Shown: piece after piece, positions 33,123 to 45,662 of the stretch
Position numbering within the stretch: the first letter of the stretch is position 1
Layout of the letters: every line of letters begins with the position of its first letter
Source of the DNA: Cordia subcordata
Taxonomy: Eukaryota; Streptophyta; Magnoliopsida; Boraginales; Cordiaceae
Assembly (NCBI GenBank): GCA_028554755.1
Contig: JAPTOF010000003.1
Coordinates: 6,657,501 to 6,721,500 of the forward strand
Direction of reading: 5' to 3'
Length of the DNA stretch: 64,000 nucleotides
Program-made: the position numbers and the translations under genes
The notes under the pieces: generated by a model
Told to the model about the DNA's origin: nothing
Databases searched by the model: none
What the model saw: the letters and a program-made list of their open reading frames with translations, nothing else

Positions 33123-34430
33123 TTAAGATATCTTAAGATCTTTCAATTCCTTCCCAATGCTCATTTCTAGGGTTACTAGTGTATCTAGACAATTTGTAAA
33201 GGGCAAACGAAATATCAAGTCTTGTACAATTCTTGTATACATTAAGCTTCTAATGGCGTTTGCATATTCAACTTGTGCAACCGATCTATTAGTATTTACT
33301 GTCAAATTTTTGCAACCGGTCATAAGGACATTTGCCTCTTTTATATTCAAGTATCTAAATTTTTTAATACATTCTACATATAATAAGGTTGATTTAATGC
33401 AAACCCCTACTATGCCTTTTGACTTTAACTCCTAAGATAGTATCAACTTCTCCAAGACCTTTCATCTTAAAATTTGAAGATAGATACATCTTAGTCTCAT
33501 TGACAATAATTATATTTCCCCAACGATTAGCATATCATCCACATATAAACAAATTATTACACCACTTTCATTAGTAAATCATGAACAATAGACATATGCA
33601 TTATTATTAAAACCTTGGAATGGTATTACTGAATCAAATTTCTCATGCCAGTACTTAGGAACTTACTTCAAATCATATAAAAATTTACATAGTTTATTTT
33701 CATTTCCAAGTAGTATAAAACCTTTAAGTTGTTTTATATACACCTTTTCTAATTCACCATTTAAAAAATACAGTTGTAACATCTATCTGATGCATTAAGA
33801 CATTTTAAATGGATTCTAATGCCAATATAACTCTAATAAACGATATTCCTACTATTAGTGCATATATATAAAGATAATCAATCCCTTCCTTTTGTCCAGA
33901 ACCTTTGACGACCAATGTCTAGAACCTTTTACAACCAATCTAACTTTAAATGTTCAAATAGATCCATGTGTATATATTGTCGTCTAAATATCCATTTGCA
34001 ACCTATAGATTTAAAACTCGAAGACAAGTCTACCAACACGCAAGTATTATTGGAAAATATAGAATCTATTTCATCATTAATAGCTTCCCTCTAGAAGCTA
34101 ACATCTCTTGTTGTCACAGCTTCCCTATAAGTTTTAGGGTCTAAATCAATATTCAGTAAAATGGGTATTTGACTTAAAAGAGAATTTCTATCTCCTTCAA
34201 CTAAGAATATAATTGCTTGAGAAGAAATAAAATCTAGATCCGAGCTTCTTAATTTTCTTGCTCGTTGGCCTCTTCTAGGTCCACTAGGATTTTCTAAATT
34301 TTCCTTTTCTTTCTAAGAGATGATTCTATGATATTTTCTCCATTAGACATTTGTGATGATTTACAATCAATCTAATATTAAAGATATTCATGACAGATAC
34401 AAATTCTGCAATAATTGCCCCTAGTTGTAT
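33123..34430 (-). pseudogene. Copia reverse-transcriptase relic
   Basis: Read leftwards from about 34430: SSDLDFISSQ, DPKTYREAVTTRDVSFWREAINDEID, LVDLSSSFKSIGCKWIF, then HQIDVTTVFLNGELEKVYI, KYWHEKFDSV, LYVDDMLIVGE (about 33520-33550, YVDD intact) and VEYANAIRSLMYTRI (about 33230-33280). These are the classical copia RT blocks in order, with several stops and small gaps. No gag, integrase or LTRs were found, so only a 1.3-kb internal fragment remains. It is different in sequence from the other copia elements here. Confidence 0.85.
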
Positions 34431-35251
34431 TCATTCAAAAATCTCAACTTTGCATCTCTTAATTTAGAAGCAAGTGCTTTTAAATCATCAACTTGATGTA
34501 AGACAGAAGTAGAATCGGATAATTTATAATCAAAGTACTTCATGATCAAGAACCTATCTGTTCCTTGTTTTTCTTAGTACTGTACTTGGTTTTAATCGAT
34601 CTTGTATGTTGGTATTTGGTTTTGGTAAAACAATGTATTTAAGTAGATACATGATTTATATGATCAAAATTTTAACATAAATTAATACGATCACAACAAT
34701 TTGAAGCATGTGATTCTGGTTACAAATATAGTGGAAGGATTATGAACATACACTAAATGATGATATAATTGAAGGATAAAAAAATGAAGGAAAAGGCTCA
34801 AGAAGAGAGAAAAATGGTGGATTTGTGAAATTTGATAGGATTTAATTTTTGAATGAATTTCATACTCACGATATTGCCACTAATTAAAAACTATTCTTTC
34901 TTATTTTCTAAATACAGACAAAGAGAAACTATGAAAATATCTAAAAGGTTTTATTGTTTTTTCATTTTCTGAAATTGTTTTTTAAGAACAACCGCACAAA
35001 TGTCTAACTAAATGAATTTTTTGTTCTTTTGTTCTAGAAAAACAAATAACTATTTTCAAAAACACTCCTAAATAAGCTCATGAAAACTTATTCGAAAGGG
35101 ATTCCTTCTTAAAATTATTTTTGGAAACTATTTTCAAAAATGTGTTTTTATAATTAAAAAATAAAAAACACATTTTTATTGTTATTCCTACCCCCCATCT
35201 TATTTCCAACACACGCAGACAAACACATATATGTATGTTTATATCCAAGTA

Positions 35252-35282
<31 letters not shown>

Positions 35283-36829
35283 GTATATATATAAGTATAT
35301 ATGTAATAAACGTATATAGAAGGGGGTGTGCGTGTGCATATATACACGTACATAGATATGCGCATACATAGATACAAATAGATATATGTTTATTGAGAGA
35401 CAAGAAAAATAAAATTTAAAGAAAGAAAAGAAGGGCATAATAGTCTTTTTAATACTTCAAAATGAAAGAAATTTCTTGTTTATCCAAACAAATTTTCTAT
35501 TCTTCTGTTCCTAAAAACTATTTTAAAAAACTATTGTAGAAAAAAAAAATTGTTTTATTTACTTTTAAAGTACGAACAAGACTATTACACCCTCTTTTTG
35601 TTTCTTTTTATAGTCTATTACTTTTTTGTCCCAATAGACATATATCTGTATATATCTACAAATTTACATATAGGTGCAGAGATATATACACACACCCATA
35701 TAAATACTTATATAATATATGTGTGTTGTTGGAAGTAACACAGTGGGGTATGGGGTGCAGGTGTGGGTGAAGTTAAGGGAAATGATTTAGTTATTCAAGT
35801 TTTCCTAATTCAAATTATAGGCATATTAATTGGGAAAGCGAGTCCCATATAGATGAGATATTTTAGCGTGCTAGAAGATAGAATATTAGCATAAACGTTA
35901 TACTAAAAGAATGTTTAATTTCTAAAAGAGGAAGGGAGGATATTATTGGAAACAACAATTATTCTAGGAACCTTACCCCTTTAGTATTGCCATAGACTAT
36001 ATATAGTAGAACTTGGCAAGACCCATTTGATTCTTTTTGGTCTTTTTTGAAGGTGAGTGCAGAAATTTTCACTTAATACACCAAAAATACACACTAGATT
36101 GATTAGCCCTCAATTTTGCTAAGTCTCTTGCGATTTGTGCTTGCCCACTACATAGTGCATAGCACTTTGACTATAGGAACGTGATCATAGTGGCGAAGGC
36201 TAAGAGGGGGCAATTCCAAGATTGGTTTTTGCAAAGAGCCCACACGTCAATTATTAGTTCGCTAAAAGGGTGACACGATCATAACCTCATTTTTTCTATG
36301 TTAGTATTGTGCCCATATGTGTAATGGACATGTTATTGCTATATTATGCAAGCTTGGTTAATTTATTATTTTTGATTGATTTTAAAACATGGAAATCAAC
36401 AGACCTAGATAATAGTAACCCAATCCAACAGATTAGGTGGGGGTTGGACAAGAAAGATGAACAGGAAGACAAGTGCACCTTGAGAGGAATGGAAGGCTCA
36501 AGAAAAGGAAGTTGCCAGGAATCAAGAGATTGAGTGCTTAAAGTTGCTAAAATGCTTCGAGCCTGCTCAGTGTTAGTTTTGCAGATGACATGGGAAAAGA
36601 GCAAAGGTCCCATATTTACATCATTTGCAAGTTTGTGCTTATGTGTTTGAATGCGCCTTGTTTCTTTTTATCAGCTATGTGTCAAGTCAATGACTTCTAT
36701 CAGGACGCACATTTCAGCTCGATCTTGAGGTATTGGTTAGTTCTGCCTGGTCCGTTTCTCGACTCGAATAAACTAAAGGGGTTATTAATTTGGGTATCAC
36801 TGACTTGACTTATATATTCAGAGTCCTGT
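34431..36829. other. No gene; repeat relics and microsatellites
   Basis: Two related segments (about 34970-35060 and 35455-35545) share CTATTCTTCTGTTC/CTTTTGTTCTAGAAA and AACTATTTT stretches and flank a microsatellite. 35760-36330 looks like LTR sequence: CTATATATAGTAG near 35996-36008 and a downstream leader-like stretch, but no ends were found. Confidence 0.4.
35249..35292. repeat. (GT)n(AT)n microsatellite
   Basis: TGTGTGTGTGTG followed by about 20 bases of TA repeat and related TATATGTATATATA sequence; further AT/AC-rich runs continue to about 35385. Confidence 0.85.
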
Positions 36830-37215
36830 ATTGGGTTGACTTATAGAGGGCCCCAAATCGGCTTTATCCCATTATCTTGTTGGACAGGTTCCGTGTTTGC
36901 TGACGTTGGACCCAAGTATTTTGAGATTCACCCTTACTGGCCAAAAGTATATATTCCTATTAGAACTCTACCAAGATCCTCTATTATAGCATGCTAGCTA
37001 AATTCCTAGTTGGATCAATATAAGGATTCCTATCCTATCCAACTGCTTTCCATCTAGCATCCATAAATACCCATAAGGGGCAACGCTTCCAAGTGACATA
37101 CACTCATGTTCTTTTAGCGTTCATAAGCAACTTGTATTCTCAAACATCTTTGTTCAGGTTTACTGACTTAAGTATTGGAGGGAATTGGAGGACCTTTGGC
37201 CAACACATATTGGTG
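36830..37215 (+). repeat. Ty3/gypsy LTR relic
   Basis: Contains a CCATAAATACCC TATA-like box near 37060 and TACTGACTTAAGTATTGGAGG near 37159, followed by ACCTTTGGCCAACAC. The ACTGACTTAAGCATCGGAGG-type motif is conserved in LTRs of plant Tat/Ogre-like gypsy elements (from memory). Ends are approximate; no target duplication was found. Confidence 0.55.
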
Positions 37216-37837
37216 TCCCAATTAACCTGACTCCTTATGCTGTTTTTCTCTCAAATCCAACCTTATCAATATTTTTTTGATTTTATCATCGTGAAACCAT
37301 TTCATAATTTTCGTCATCTCAGTTTCACGAACCCTTTCTTCAATATTTTTGTCATCTCAATTACACGAACCCTTTCTTCAATTAATATGATTCCTAAAAC
37401 ATCAAGGGGGAACTAAAACAAATTTAGCAAGGAGCCGTTCTCTGGGTGTGGTAACCTTAACTAGCTTTTAGTGCTACAAAATTGTGGTAACTGAGTTTGT
37501 TTTGTTTCTCTTTTTCCTTTTTTTTTCCTCTCCTCCCTCGACCCAACCTCACCCCTGATCCCAATGATACATGAAGAGAAGTCATCCTTCTTGGGGGAAA
37601 GAAAAAATTCAACTACTTCAATTACTCACTAATTCATCGTCGCAACCGAGATTTAAAAACCTGGCTATATACTGGCCATTGCGTGCCGACTTCACACGTT
37701 TTCAGACTCCAAGAAAAAACTGGCTATCAAATACAATTCGGAACCACCAGTACTACGATGCTTCATCTATGACAACAAACAATATACAATAGCAATACGG
37801 TAAAATCAAAATGGATTCTTTTTTATCAAAATCAAAA

Positions 37838-38047
37838 TCAAACGGATTCGACAAGACCAGTTTGGCACGCCATCTTATCCTCTTCCAGAGCACCCCAATG
37901 AAAAGTCTTCAGCAAACTAAGGTTATCGGCAGCAAACCCAACCCACTGACCTGCAATAACCATCTAACTCCATGACGTAAAACTCCAAACTTCAGCTTCC
38001 TCCAACAGAACAGGATAAATAGGCCTATCAATAATTCTCTTTAAGAG
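37838..38047 (-). pseudogene. Coding-like relic downstream of the pfkB kinase gene
   Basis: One minus-strand frame reads for 70 codons with a single TAG (37964-37966) and ends in TGA (37838-37840). The parts are RIIDRPIYPVLLEEAEVWSF before the stop and GQWVGFAADNLSLLKTFHWG plus GALEEDKMACQTGLVESV after it. The composition (Trp, acidic residues, hydrophobic alternation) looks like real protein, unlike the neighbouring AT-rich DNA. I do not recognise the family. It could be a decayed gene fragment or an exon of an unseen gene. Confidence 0.4.
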
Positions 38048-38322
38048 CTAGAAGAGGGGTGCTTTGTGTTTTTTTCTAATACACTGTAGCGCCTGTTACC
38101 GCAGACATTTCAAAACCACTATAATAACAGAGAAAGTCGATGGCGAAACAATAATGGAACACTTTAAATCATAATCTGAAGCATAATTTTGAACCATCTA
38201 ACTTCACATCGTTTTTATGCCCTTATCACGGCATGGGGCAAACAAATTCAAATTACTTACATAACTACAATGAATTTGAATGTACAATTTAAATCAATGT
38301 ATTGCTATTATATCATGTCATT

Positions 38323-41300
38323 TTACAAGCTAGAGATTTGATCTGAACCTATATCTGATCGCAGAGAAGAGTTGTCAAGATGGAATGCAAATGACTTGGC
38401 CAATGCAATGGCATCTTGTACTCTCAGGCGGGTACCTTGTTGACCGACAACTACAGATGCAACCTTAGCTGCCATTGAACCCATTACTTTCAAATCAGAC
38501 AGCCCCTGCAGTATACCATACAGAATACCAGACGCATAAGCATCCCCAGCACCACATGTATCCACTGGCACACAAGGTGATGGAGGAATATAAATGGCTT
38601 CCCCTTTCACACCAATATATGAGCCCCTAGGGCCGTCTGTCACTGACACTAAAGGCACAAAATGGCTTAAGTAACGTGTAGCAGAAACTGGGCTTTCATC
38701 AGAACAAAATTGACAGAAAGCTCTGGCTTCATCACTGTTTGCAAATACAATATCGGCATAGTTTGCCATGATGTCCCTGAACAGGAAGACACCACATAAG
38801 GTTCCATTAACATGCATAAGCACCAAAGAATCAACTAAAATTGAAAGCAAATAATATAAGCCATCATACTGTCTCTGAAGTAAGAGAATTCAACATAAAA
38901 CGGTAGCATATTACAGTACAATGAGAATTTAAGAGAAGCAGCTATTGAAGGGCTTTCTTAGTTCTCCATTGTCTCATTACTGAAGATTGTAAAACATCAT
39001 TAACGGATGTCACAGGTGATAAATTAAACTTTTAAGTGGATATCTTTGACAGATAGGATGAAGATTGAGGTGTATTTTCCAGCTCTGTTCCATTCAGATT
39101 ACGGTTCCTCCATCTTCCTTATTTAAGTCATTCCTATTCAATTTAGCTGTTTAAAAGCAAAATATGCAGTTAAATGATACTCATTTTTTTTTTAACTCTT
39201 CATTTGATACTACTAGTGACAAAAGCCACTACAACATGCAATCAAGAAAATAAATATGCAAGCTCTGTGCTATTAAGAAACATAGTGCATCATATTGGCC
39301 AGCAGATTCAAGCATTGATTAAGCTGCCCTCTTCATCCTTTCCCTAGACCTAACAGGAGCGAGCCAACTTAGAATATTATTCCCAAAGGGAAGTCATATT
39401 ACAGGTCTTACCAGAAATCATCATAATGTCTCTCAATGCAGGAGACATCCGATGCTGTGATGGCAATCAAAGCACCACTCCTGCAGGCATCCTCACATGC
39501 TTTCGCAATTGTCCTTATTGTATCAGGAAGTTCGAACAAATACCCCTCAATAACTAGTACCTTTGTTTCAGAAATCACACTAGCCAAGGAGGGATCGTAG
39601 GTAACCGTTGAAGATGTACCCTGACATTATAAATGTAACAACTATGTAAGGGTCGGGGACAACAAAGTTGAACAACATAAAGTATGTTAAGATTCCAATT
39701 AAAAGAAAAAGAAAACCACAGAGATAAATAATGATTAGGATCTTCAAGCCACATAAGTCATAGAATCTAACTTTTTTATGTTCACAAGTGATAGTTGTTC
39801 ACAGATATCCAGTAATGCTTGGGACCAAACATCATGCCTAATAAAAAGGCGAAACCGCCGTAAATTTCAAGAAGATATATGTTATGTAATGCCAGGTGGA
39901 AATTAGTTAACCATAGATGAGGAATTCTAAAACCATTTGATTTTGTAGGAAACACAACCCAGATTTCGGGCGAAAGATCATGGTTTTCCTCTAGTGAAGA
40001 TTAATTATATGGATGTTCTCTGATCATACTGCTAACCTGATACGCAAGCATTGTACGCTGAGCATCAGGAGTTGTGAGAACAATAACTGTTCCTGTTGTC
40101 CCATCCCTGACTGGTGCTGACAGGAAATTAACATTTGCTCGTCGGAGTTTTGACCTACCCAAAGAAAAAGCGAATAGGGAACGCATTAGGGGATCTAGCC
40201 CAGACCTTTTCTATCAGAAGCCACCGGAGGAGTAGTCCAGGGTCTAGCCGAAAATAAGAGTCATATAAGAAGAAAGATCTACGCAAAGACAGCTTTGGTA
40301 CGGCAAAATCCAGTTAATCCAAGAGGCCCTTGCTTGACAATCTTGAAGCTGTAACTTAAATGTTCATTTTAAAGCAAAAACACAAAATGACACAAAAGTC
40401 TTATAACTACCCGTGTTCCTTGCCTGAATGGCTTTTACTCTCTTTTTCCTTTTTCTAAATATAATTCTGGGCTGATGGAAAATATGTCCACTTCTGTATA
40501 GTAGAACACTTGCTCTCTTCAAACTGCCATTTCCTATTTTCCTCAAGAATACTTATAACGTATTATAAGACCCATTTGCCGTCCTGATTATAATTGTGTT
40601 AAAAGCAAACCTAAAATATAACTATTAGATAAAAGCGTAATCAGACAGGAAAATTAATACAATGAAGTACCTGTAGAATCCACCTAAGGGATCACTTCCT
40701 ACACTGCCAGCCATAGCAATGTTTAAAGCAGGGCCAGCAACTGATTGATTACCGAGCCTGGCCAAGGCCACCAGCGTGTTAGAAAGAGAACCGCCAGCCG
40801 CAGCCTTGTAGCTGCATCCGTCCATAGCTCGCAAAACTCTGCCTCTCTCTTCATGATTGACAACCTTCCTCGTACCCTTTTCTAATCCAAGTTTCCCCAG
40901 GAATTCATCATCAACCATACCAGAAAAATCGACCTGCCCCCATTTCCGAAAATTGAGAAAACAATTCAGAATCATACGCTCTTAATCCCCCATAAATAAA
41001 CAAACAGATGCATCAACAACACAAGCCCGAAAAATCATACGTCCTAGAGGATACAGTTTTTAAATTATCAATTGTAGCTTCTTGTAATTATCTGTTGTGC
41101 ACATGGACTCATATAAACACTCTCGTGTACTTTCTAACAAACAGATTGAATGCAATAACACAAAAGAGAAAGATCTTCTCTTCTCCTACCTTTCAATAGG
41201 CTCTTAATCCACTATAAATGAACAAACAGATGAATTAACAACACAAGCTGCAAAAATCAAGGCGACGAGTATCATAGACAAGGGGATCGAGAGAGTTGAA

Positions 41301-41757
41301 TTTTGATAAGAGAAAGAAGTTGAAGTACCATAGCTTGGCCTAGACCCAAGACATGCCATCTGTGAGGCGAAGAAGGAGAAACTGAATCCTTGGCGACATC
41401 GTCGTCGTCCTCATCACTTACGTTGTCGAATACATGAAGATCCTCGTCCCCGTCTCCGGCTTCGCCACCAAAGCTGCACCGGCAAGAAAGGGCATCGTTC
41501 CCTGTCGTCGACGACATAGAGGGGTACGTATAACAGTAGTGGTGGATAAGGGATGTGGTGGTGTTAAGAAAAGTAGAGCGAGTTGAGGTTGCATATTGAT
41601 GTTGGTGTTGGTGGGAGGTGGAAGAGGAGGAGGAGAAGGAGCAGCCATGGCTCCTCCGATGAAAGCGCAGACATGGAAGAGACGCGTACGTCAGAGCTGA
41701 AGTTTCGGAGCAAAAGAGAGGCACGCTGGATAAGACTAGGACAGCGTTTTGTGACAT
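38323..41757 (-). CDS. NARA5: pfkB-type carbohydrate kinase, NARA5-like, five exons
   Basis: Exons 41757-41329, 40933-40671, 40154-40037, 39620-39412 and 38776-38323; all introns have GT-AG ends and the phases join into 490 residues. The N-terminal roughly 100 residues are Ser/Thr/His-rich (MSQNAVLVLSS...), consistent with a chloroplast transit peptide. The kinase part starts at WHVLGLGQAMVDFSG (near 134-148). The pfkB signature 1 region is AAAGGSLSNTLVALARLG (near 187-204); signature 2 is PVDTCGAGDAYASG (410-423), with the catalytic-type Asp in GAGD (418). RRANVNFLSAP and SCIERHYDDFWDI are as I recall for Arabidopsis At4g27600 (NARA5), a chloroplast protein needed for Rubisco accumulation; its substrate is not established to my knowledge. 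The stop is TAA at 38323-38325. No frame breaks. It is the clearest intact gene in the window. Confidence 0.95.
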
Positions 41758-41833
41758 TTTTTTTTTTTATTTTTTTTTTCAACAAAGAAAAATCCTAAAA
41801 AAATGAAAAATGAAATTACTAATAATTAGTTAG

Positions 41834-41836
<3 letters not shown>

Positions 41837-41865
<29 letters not shown>
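41837..41865. repeat. (GA)n microsatellite upstream of the kinase gene
   Basis: About 14 GA units roughly 80 bp upstream of the NARA5-like start codon. On the gene strand this is a (CT)n tract, common in plant 5' UTRs and core promoters. Confidence 0.85.
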
Positions 41866-41868
<3 letters not shown>

Positions 41869-43479
41869 TGGGTTGAGGATGGACAACCACGTAGCTTGAT
41901 TCACACACAGAGCATCACCATGTCCATCCCCTTTCTCTGCCTCCTCTTAACTCTCAGGCCACGCTTTTATAATTCAATTCAAATGAATAAATAATGTGGT
42001 CTTGCTTCTTCCATCGCCACCTCTTCCTATTTATAGTCTTTTTCTTTTTTTTTTTCTTTTTTCTTCCCTTGTGGTCAGCGAAGTAATGCTTTGACCCGAT
42101 AAAAAATTTTGACAAAAAAAAAAATTCCAATGCAAAAAAAGAAAAAGAAAAAAAAAAGAAGAAAAAGATAGTGTGGCTCGTGCCCCATCATGACAAACTG
42201 AAAAAAAAAATTAAATGAATGAAAGAAACGGCATGAACTGTTGCTTTTGGTGCCGACGAATCGAAATAAAAGATTTGGTTTAGTTTTGTAATTTAAATCA
42301 CAGTAAATAACTTTATGATTGTTTGAATATATTGTGCATTTTTTTTTTTTGCTAGTGCTTTTGTATCAAAGTTTTTCATGGATTAATTTATTTTTAATAG
42401 TAGATAACAAATTTATTTGAACTTATTTCATTTTTAATAGGAAATCACGAACCTAGTCATTATTTTCTTATAATTTTTAAATTGGTCTTGTTTAACAATT
42501 AATTAATTTAAAATTAACAACATATGTTAGTAATGGAAAACCGATAATAAATAATATATGTTGTCTAATTATCCGGATGCTCCTAGAGGCTGTTTGGTGC
42601 CATATTTCTCCAACTGGTATGTCTAATATATCAAATCCCACTTATGATATTCTTTGATGATAACATATAATCTTCCAATGTCTTTTATTATATAACAATA
42701 ATTAGAGAGGTGGCATCCCGGATTTTGGCGGTTTCTTTATTTTTATATTAAACATTAGTTATTTTTAAACTTGTGCTTTACACTAGTCAAATTTTGAATT
42801 ATAGTTTCTAAAATTTAAAACAAATTCTAATTTAGAGTTCTAAACTCTAATTTTTTTTTTGAAAATTTGAAATATTTTAATATACATTATTGAAAAGATC
42901 CAATATTAAAATTCATTTATAAGTCTCGAGTTCAAGTCTCTATTGAAATAAATATATAAAAATATATTATGGTAATTTTTTGTTCTAAACAATCCTATAG
43001 AACCAAATATTTTGAATTTTTAAATTTATTTATTTATTTACACATCAATAGTGATAAATTGAAAGGCCTCCAAAACTTAAGGTAGATAAATACATGCTAA
43101 ATAAATAAATATATATATATATGTGTGTGTGTGGTCTGTGTGTATGTATGTATATATATATACACACAAATACATATATATGTATTTATATTTAAGTATA
43201 ATGTATTTTGCTTTGTGTGTATTTGTATAATAAAAGTCCTTAAAGGTGTTAAATTAAAAGATTAATAGAAATACTTTAGTTTTAAACTATCTTTTGGCAT
43301 CAAATCTTTTAAACTTCTAAACTCATTTCTTTATTTATATTAATAATTGTACACTCTAAGGTCACATGAACTCTTATAAGGTGAATAATCTACAATTTCA
43401 CGTACAATATATATCTCTTTGTATTTTTTTCATTGGATAAAAGTCTTCAAAAGGTGTCAAATTAAAAGATTATGTTAAT

Positions 43480-43622
43480 ACATGGTTCAAAATTTTCTCA
43501 TAGTACCAAATCTTTGAATTTTTAAACACTTTTTTTTATTGCAAATTTAAAACATGGTTCTAAATTTTCTCATGGTACCAAATCTTTGGATTTTTAAACA
43601 CTTTTTTTTATTGCAAATTAAT
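43480..43622. repeat. Roughly 72-bp tandem duplication
   Basis: Two adjacent copies with few differences; both contain ATTTTCTCAT, TACCAAATCTTTG and TTTTTAAACACTTTTTTTTA followed by TTGCAAATT. Confidence 0.85.
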
Positions 43623-43701
43623 AATGATACATTTGAGGCTACACCATATGGATTGTTCTAACTCCTCCAAACCTTCTCTAAGGTGTGTATAATTTTATGT
43701 A

Positions 43702-43727
43702 GATGATGATGATGATGATGATGATGA

Positions 43728-43799
<72 letters not shown>
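43702..43799. repeat. Compound (GAT)n(ATT)n microsatellite
   Basis: Nine GAT units followed by about 23 ATT/TTA units without interruption, nearly 100 bp in total. Confidence 0.95.
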
Positions 43800-43800
<1 letters not shown>

Positions 43801-44521
43801 CATACATACATAGTTGTTAGTAAAATAATTGCGAAAATATAATATAGAAATAAGAAACTAATATTAAGTAAATAAACTAAATAATATGGAAAATACATAA
43901 CTTAAAAAACAAAAATATAAACATAACCTAAAAAACTAAAATATAAACTAAAGAAAATTGAATAATATATCAAAGAAAACGGAATGAAAAAGACTCAAGT
44001 AAGTTCAATCTCCTTAAGAACTTTACGCCTCTGCTACAGTACTAATAGTTTTGTGATATAGTCCCCCCATGATACAACGCTTATACCTTTTGTGATGGTA
44101 ACACTTCAAAAATATAAGTCTGCAAACTTTTCATTCTTATAAATGCGATGAACATTGATGCAGACAAGTGGTGAACATGATAAATATTTACAATATATAT
44201 GCTACTTATTCTCTAGAATTTGTTAGTATAGCTGACTTATGTTGTGTTATACAATGCCTCGAAAAATCACTATATATGGGTCTAGGAGGAAACCAAGCCA
44301 TCATTTCTATATTCATGAAAGACACTCAAAAGGTCTCTAAACCCTTTAAATTAAATCCATTTCAAGATAGTGGAGCAACTCAAAAGTTGCTATATTTGTG
44401 TAGGAAATTATGATTTAAAGAATCTATAACTCTTATGAATAAAATGAGTTAGTAGAAAAACCAGAAGATCTCTAGAGATAATTTGTCATTCACTTATTAA
44501 TTTTCCAATAATAGATAAATT

Positions 44522-44716
44522 ATATATATATATATTTAAAATAAATATATCATATTATAAAATTGTAAAATAAAATTAGTCAAAATAATAAAATTCAAAT
44601 TAATTTACACATCTATATATATATATATATATATAAATTTAAAATAAATATATCATATTATAAAATTGTAAAATAAAATTAGTCAAAATAATAAAATTCA
44701 AATTAATTTGTACATC
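44522..44716. repeat. Roughly 105-bp tandem duplication with TA spacers
   Basis: TTTAAAATAAATATATCATA through AAAATTCAAATTAATTT occurs twice without visible change (from about 44536 and about 44638), separated and preceded by (TA)n runs. Confidence 0.88.
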
Positions 44717-45575
44717 ACTATTTATTAAAATGTAAATTTTTGACTTACCCTTTCTTACCTTAACTTATGTGTCATTTAGAGAACTCCAAACTTACTTAAG
44801 TTTAATTGTATATAATAGCATAAATATAAATACATATTCTTTTATTAAATATTTCTTGATACATACTAAATTGATTATTTTTTGAAAATATAAGAAACTG
44901 ATTTGGATCTTTCTTATTAAATAGGACTAACTTAAAAAAGAAAAAAAGAAACAAGGGGACTTGTAGGATAATTTCTCATTTGTTAATATAGAAGCATAAT
45001 TAATAACAAAGTCCTACAAAAATTAAAATTGGATAATGTGGCATAACTTTATTACTCTTATACATAAATATATAGATTTTATATATTTTCTATTTAAAAA
45101 ATTCTAGAAATGAATTTTTTGTGTATTTTTTTATTTTTACTAAACATTCTATATATGTGATATTCTCTCACATTCATAGACTCATGATAACTTGGAAATC
45201 CTCTTGTATTTTATTTAATAAATGTTTAAAATTATAGAGCATAATTAAGTTACTTTTTTTTATTCAGTTATCAGTAAATATTTAATAATGGAGAATAAAC
45301 TAATGGCTTTTAAAAACATAAGAATTGATTTTGATCTTTTAAAACTATGAGACTAACTTAAAAAAAAAAGAGTGAAAGAAGAAAAAAAGTAGAGACTTAT
45401 AATATAATTTTTGTAATTTGTTAGTACTAAATAATTATTATTTTATAAAATACTTAATCAAGCCACAAAAATTAAAACTTGTTGATTTGATACTATTAAA
45501 CACTCTAAATCATAACATGTGGCATCTCCTAGGACAATCTCAAAGATTAGGTTCAATTTTATACTATTATATAGA

Positions 45576-45595
45576 TAGATAATACATATACATAC

Positions 45596-45629
<34 letters not shown>

Positions 45630-45630
45630 T
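45576..45630. repeat. (CATA)n(TA)n microsatellite
   Basis: ATACATACATACATAC-type repeat passing into a TA run, just left of the non-autonomous hAT element. Confidence 0.85.
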
Positions 45631-45662
45631 TCTTTTATTTGTCAAATTTGTGTAGTTGTTCG

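Larger units (their letters stand above)
41870..45654. other. AT-rich intergenic DNA, no gene seen
   Basis: Begins with the presumed promoter of the kinase gene, then AT-rich sequence with A/T homopolymers near 42050-42200, TA/TG repeats near 43110-43180 and the tandem duplications listed separately. No reading frame has coding character. Confidence 0.6.

Noticed and set aside
35078..35438. Minus-strand frames rich in Tyr, Ile, His and Thr
   Set aside because: Direct translation of GT/AT microsatellites.
43695..43898. Poly-Ile/poly-Ser frame
   Set aside because: Translation of the GAT/ATT microsatellite.
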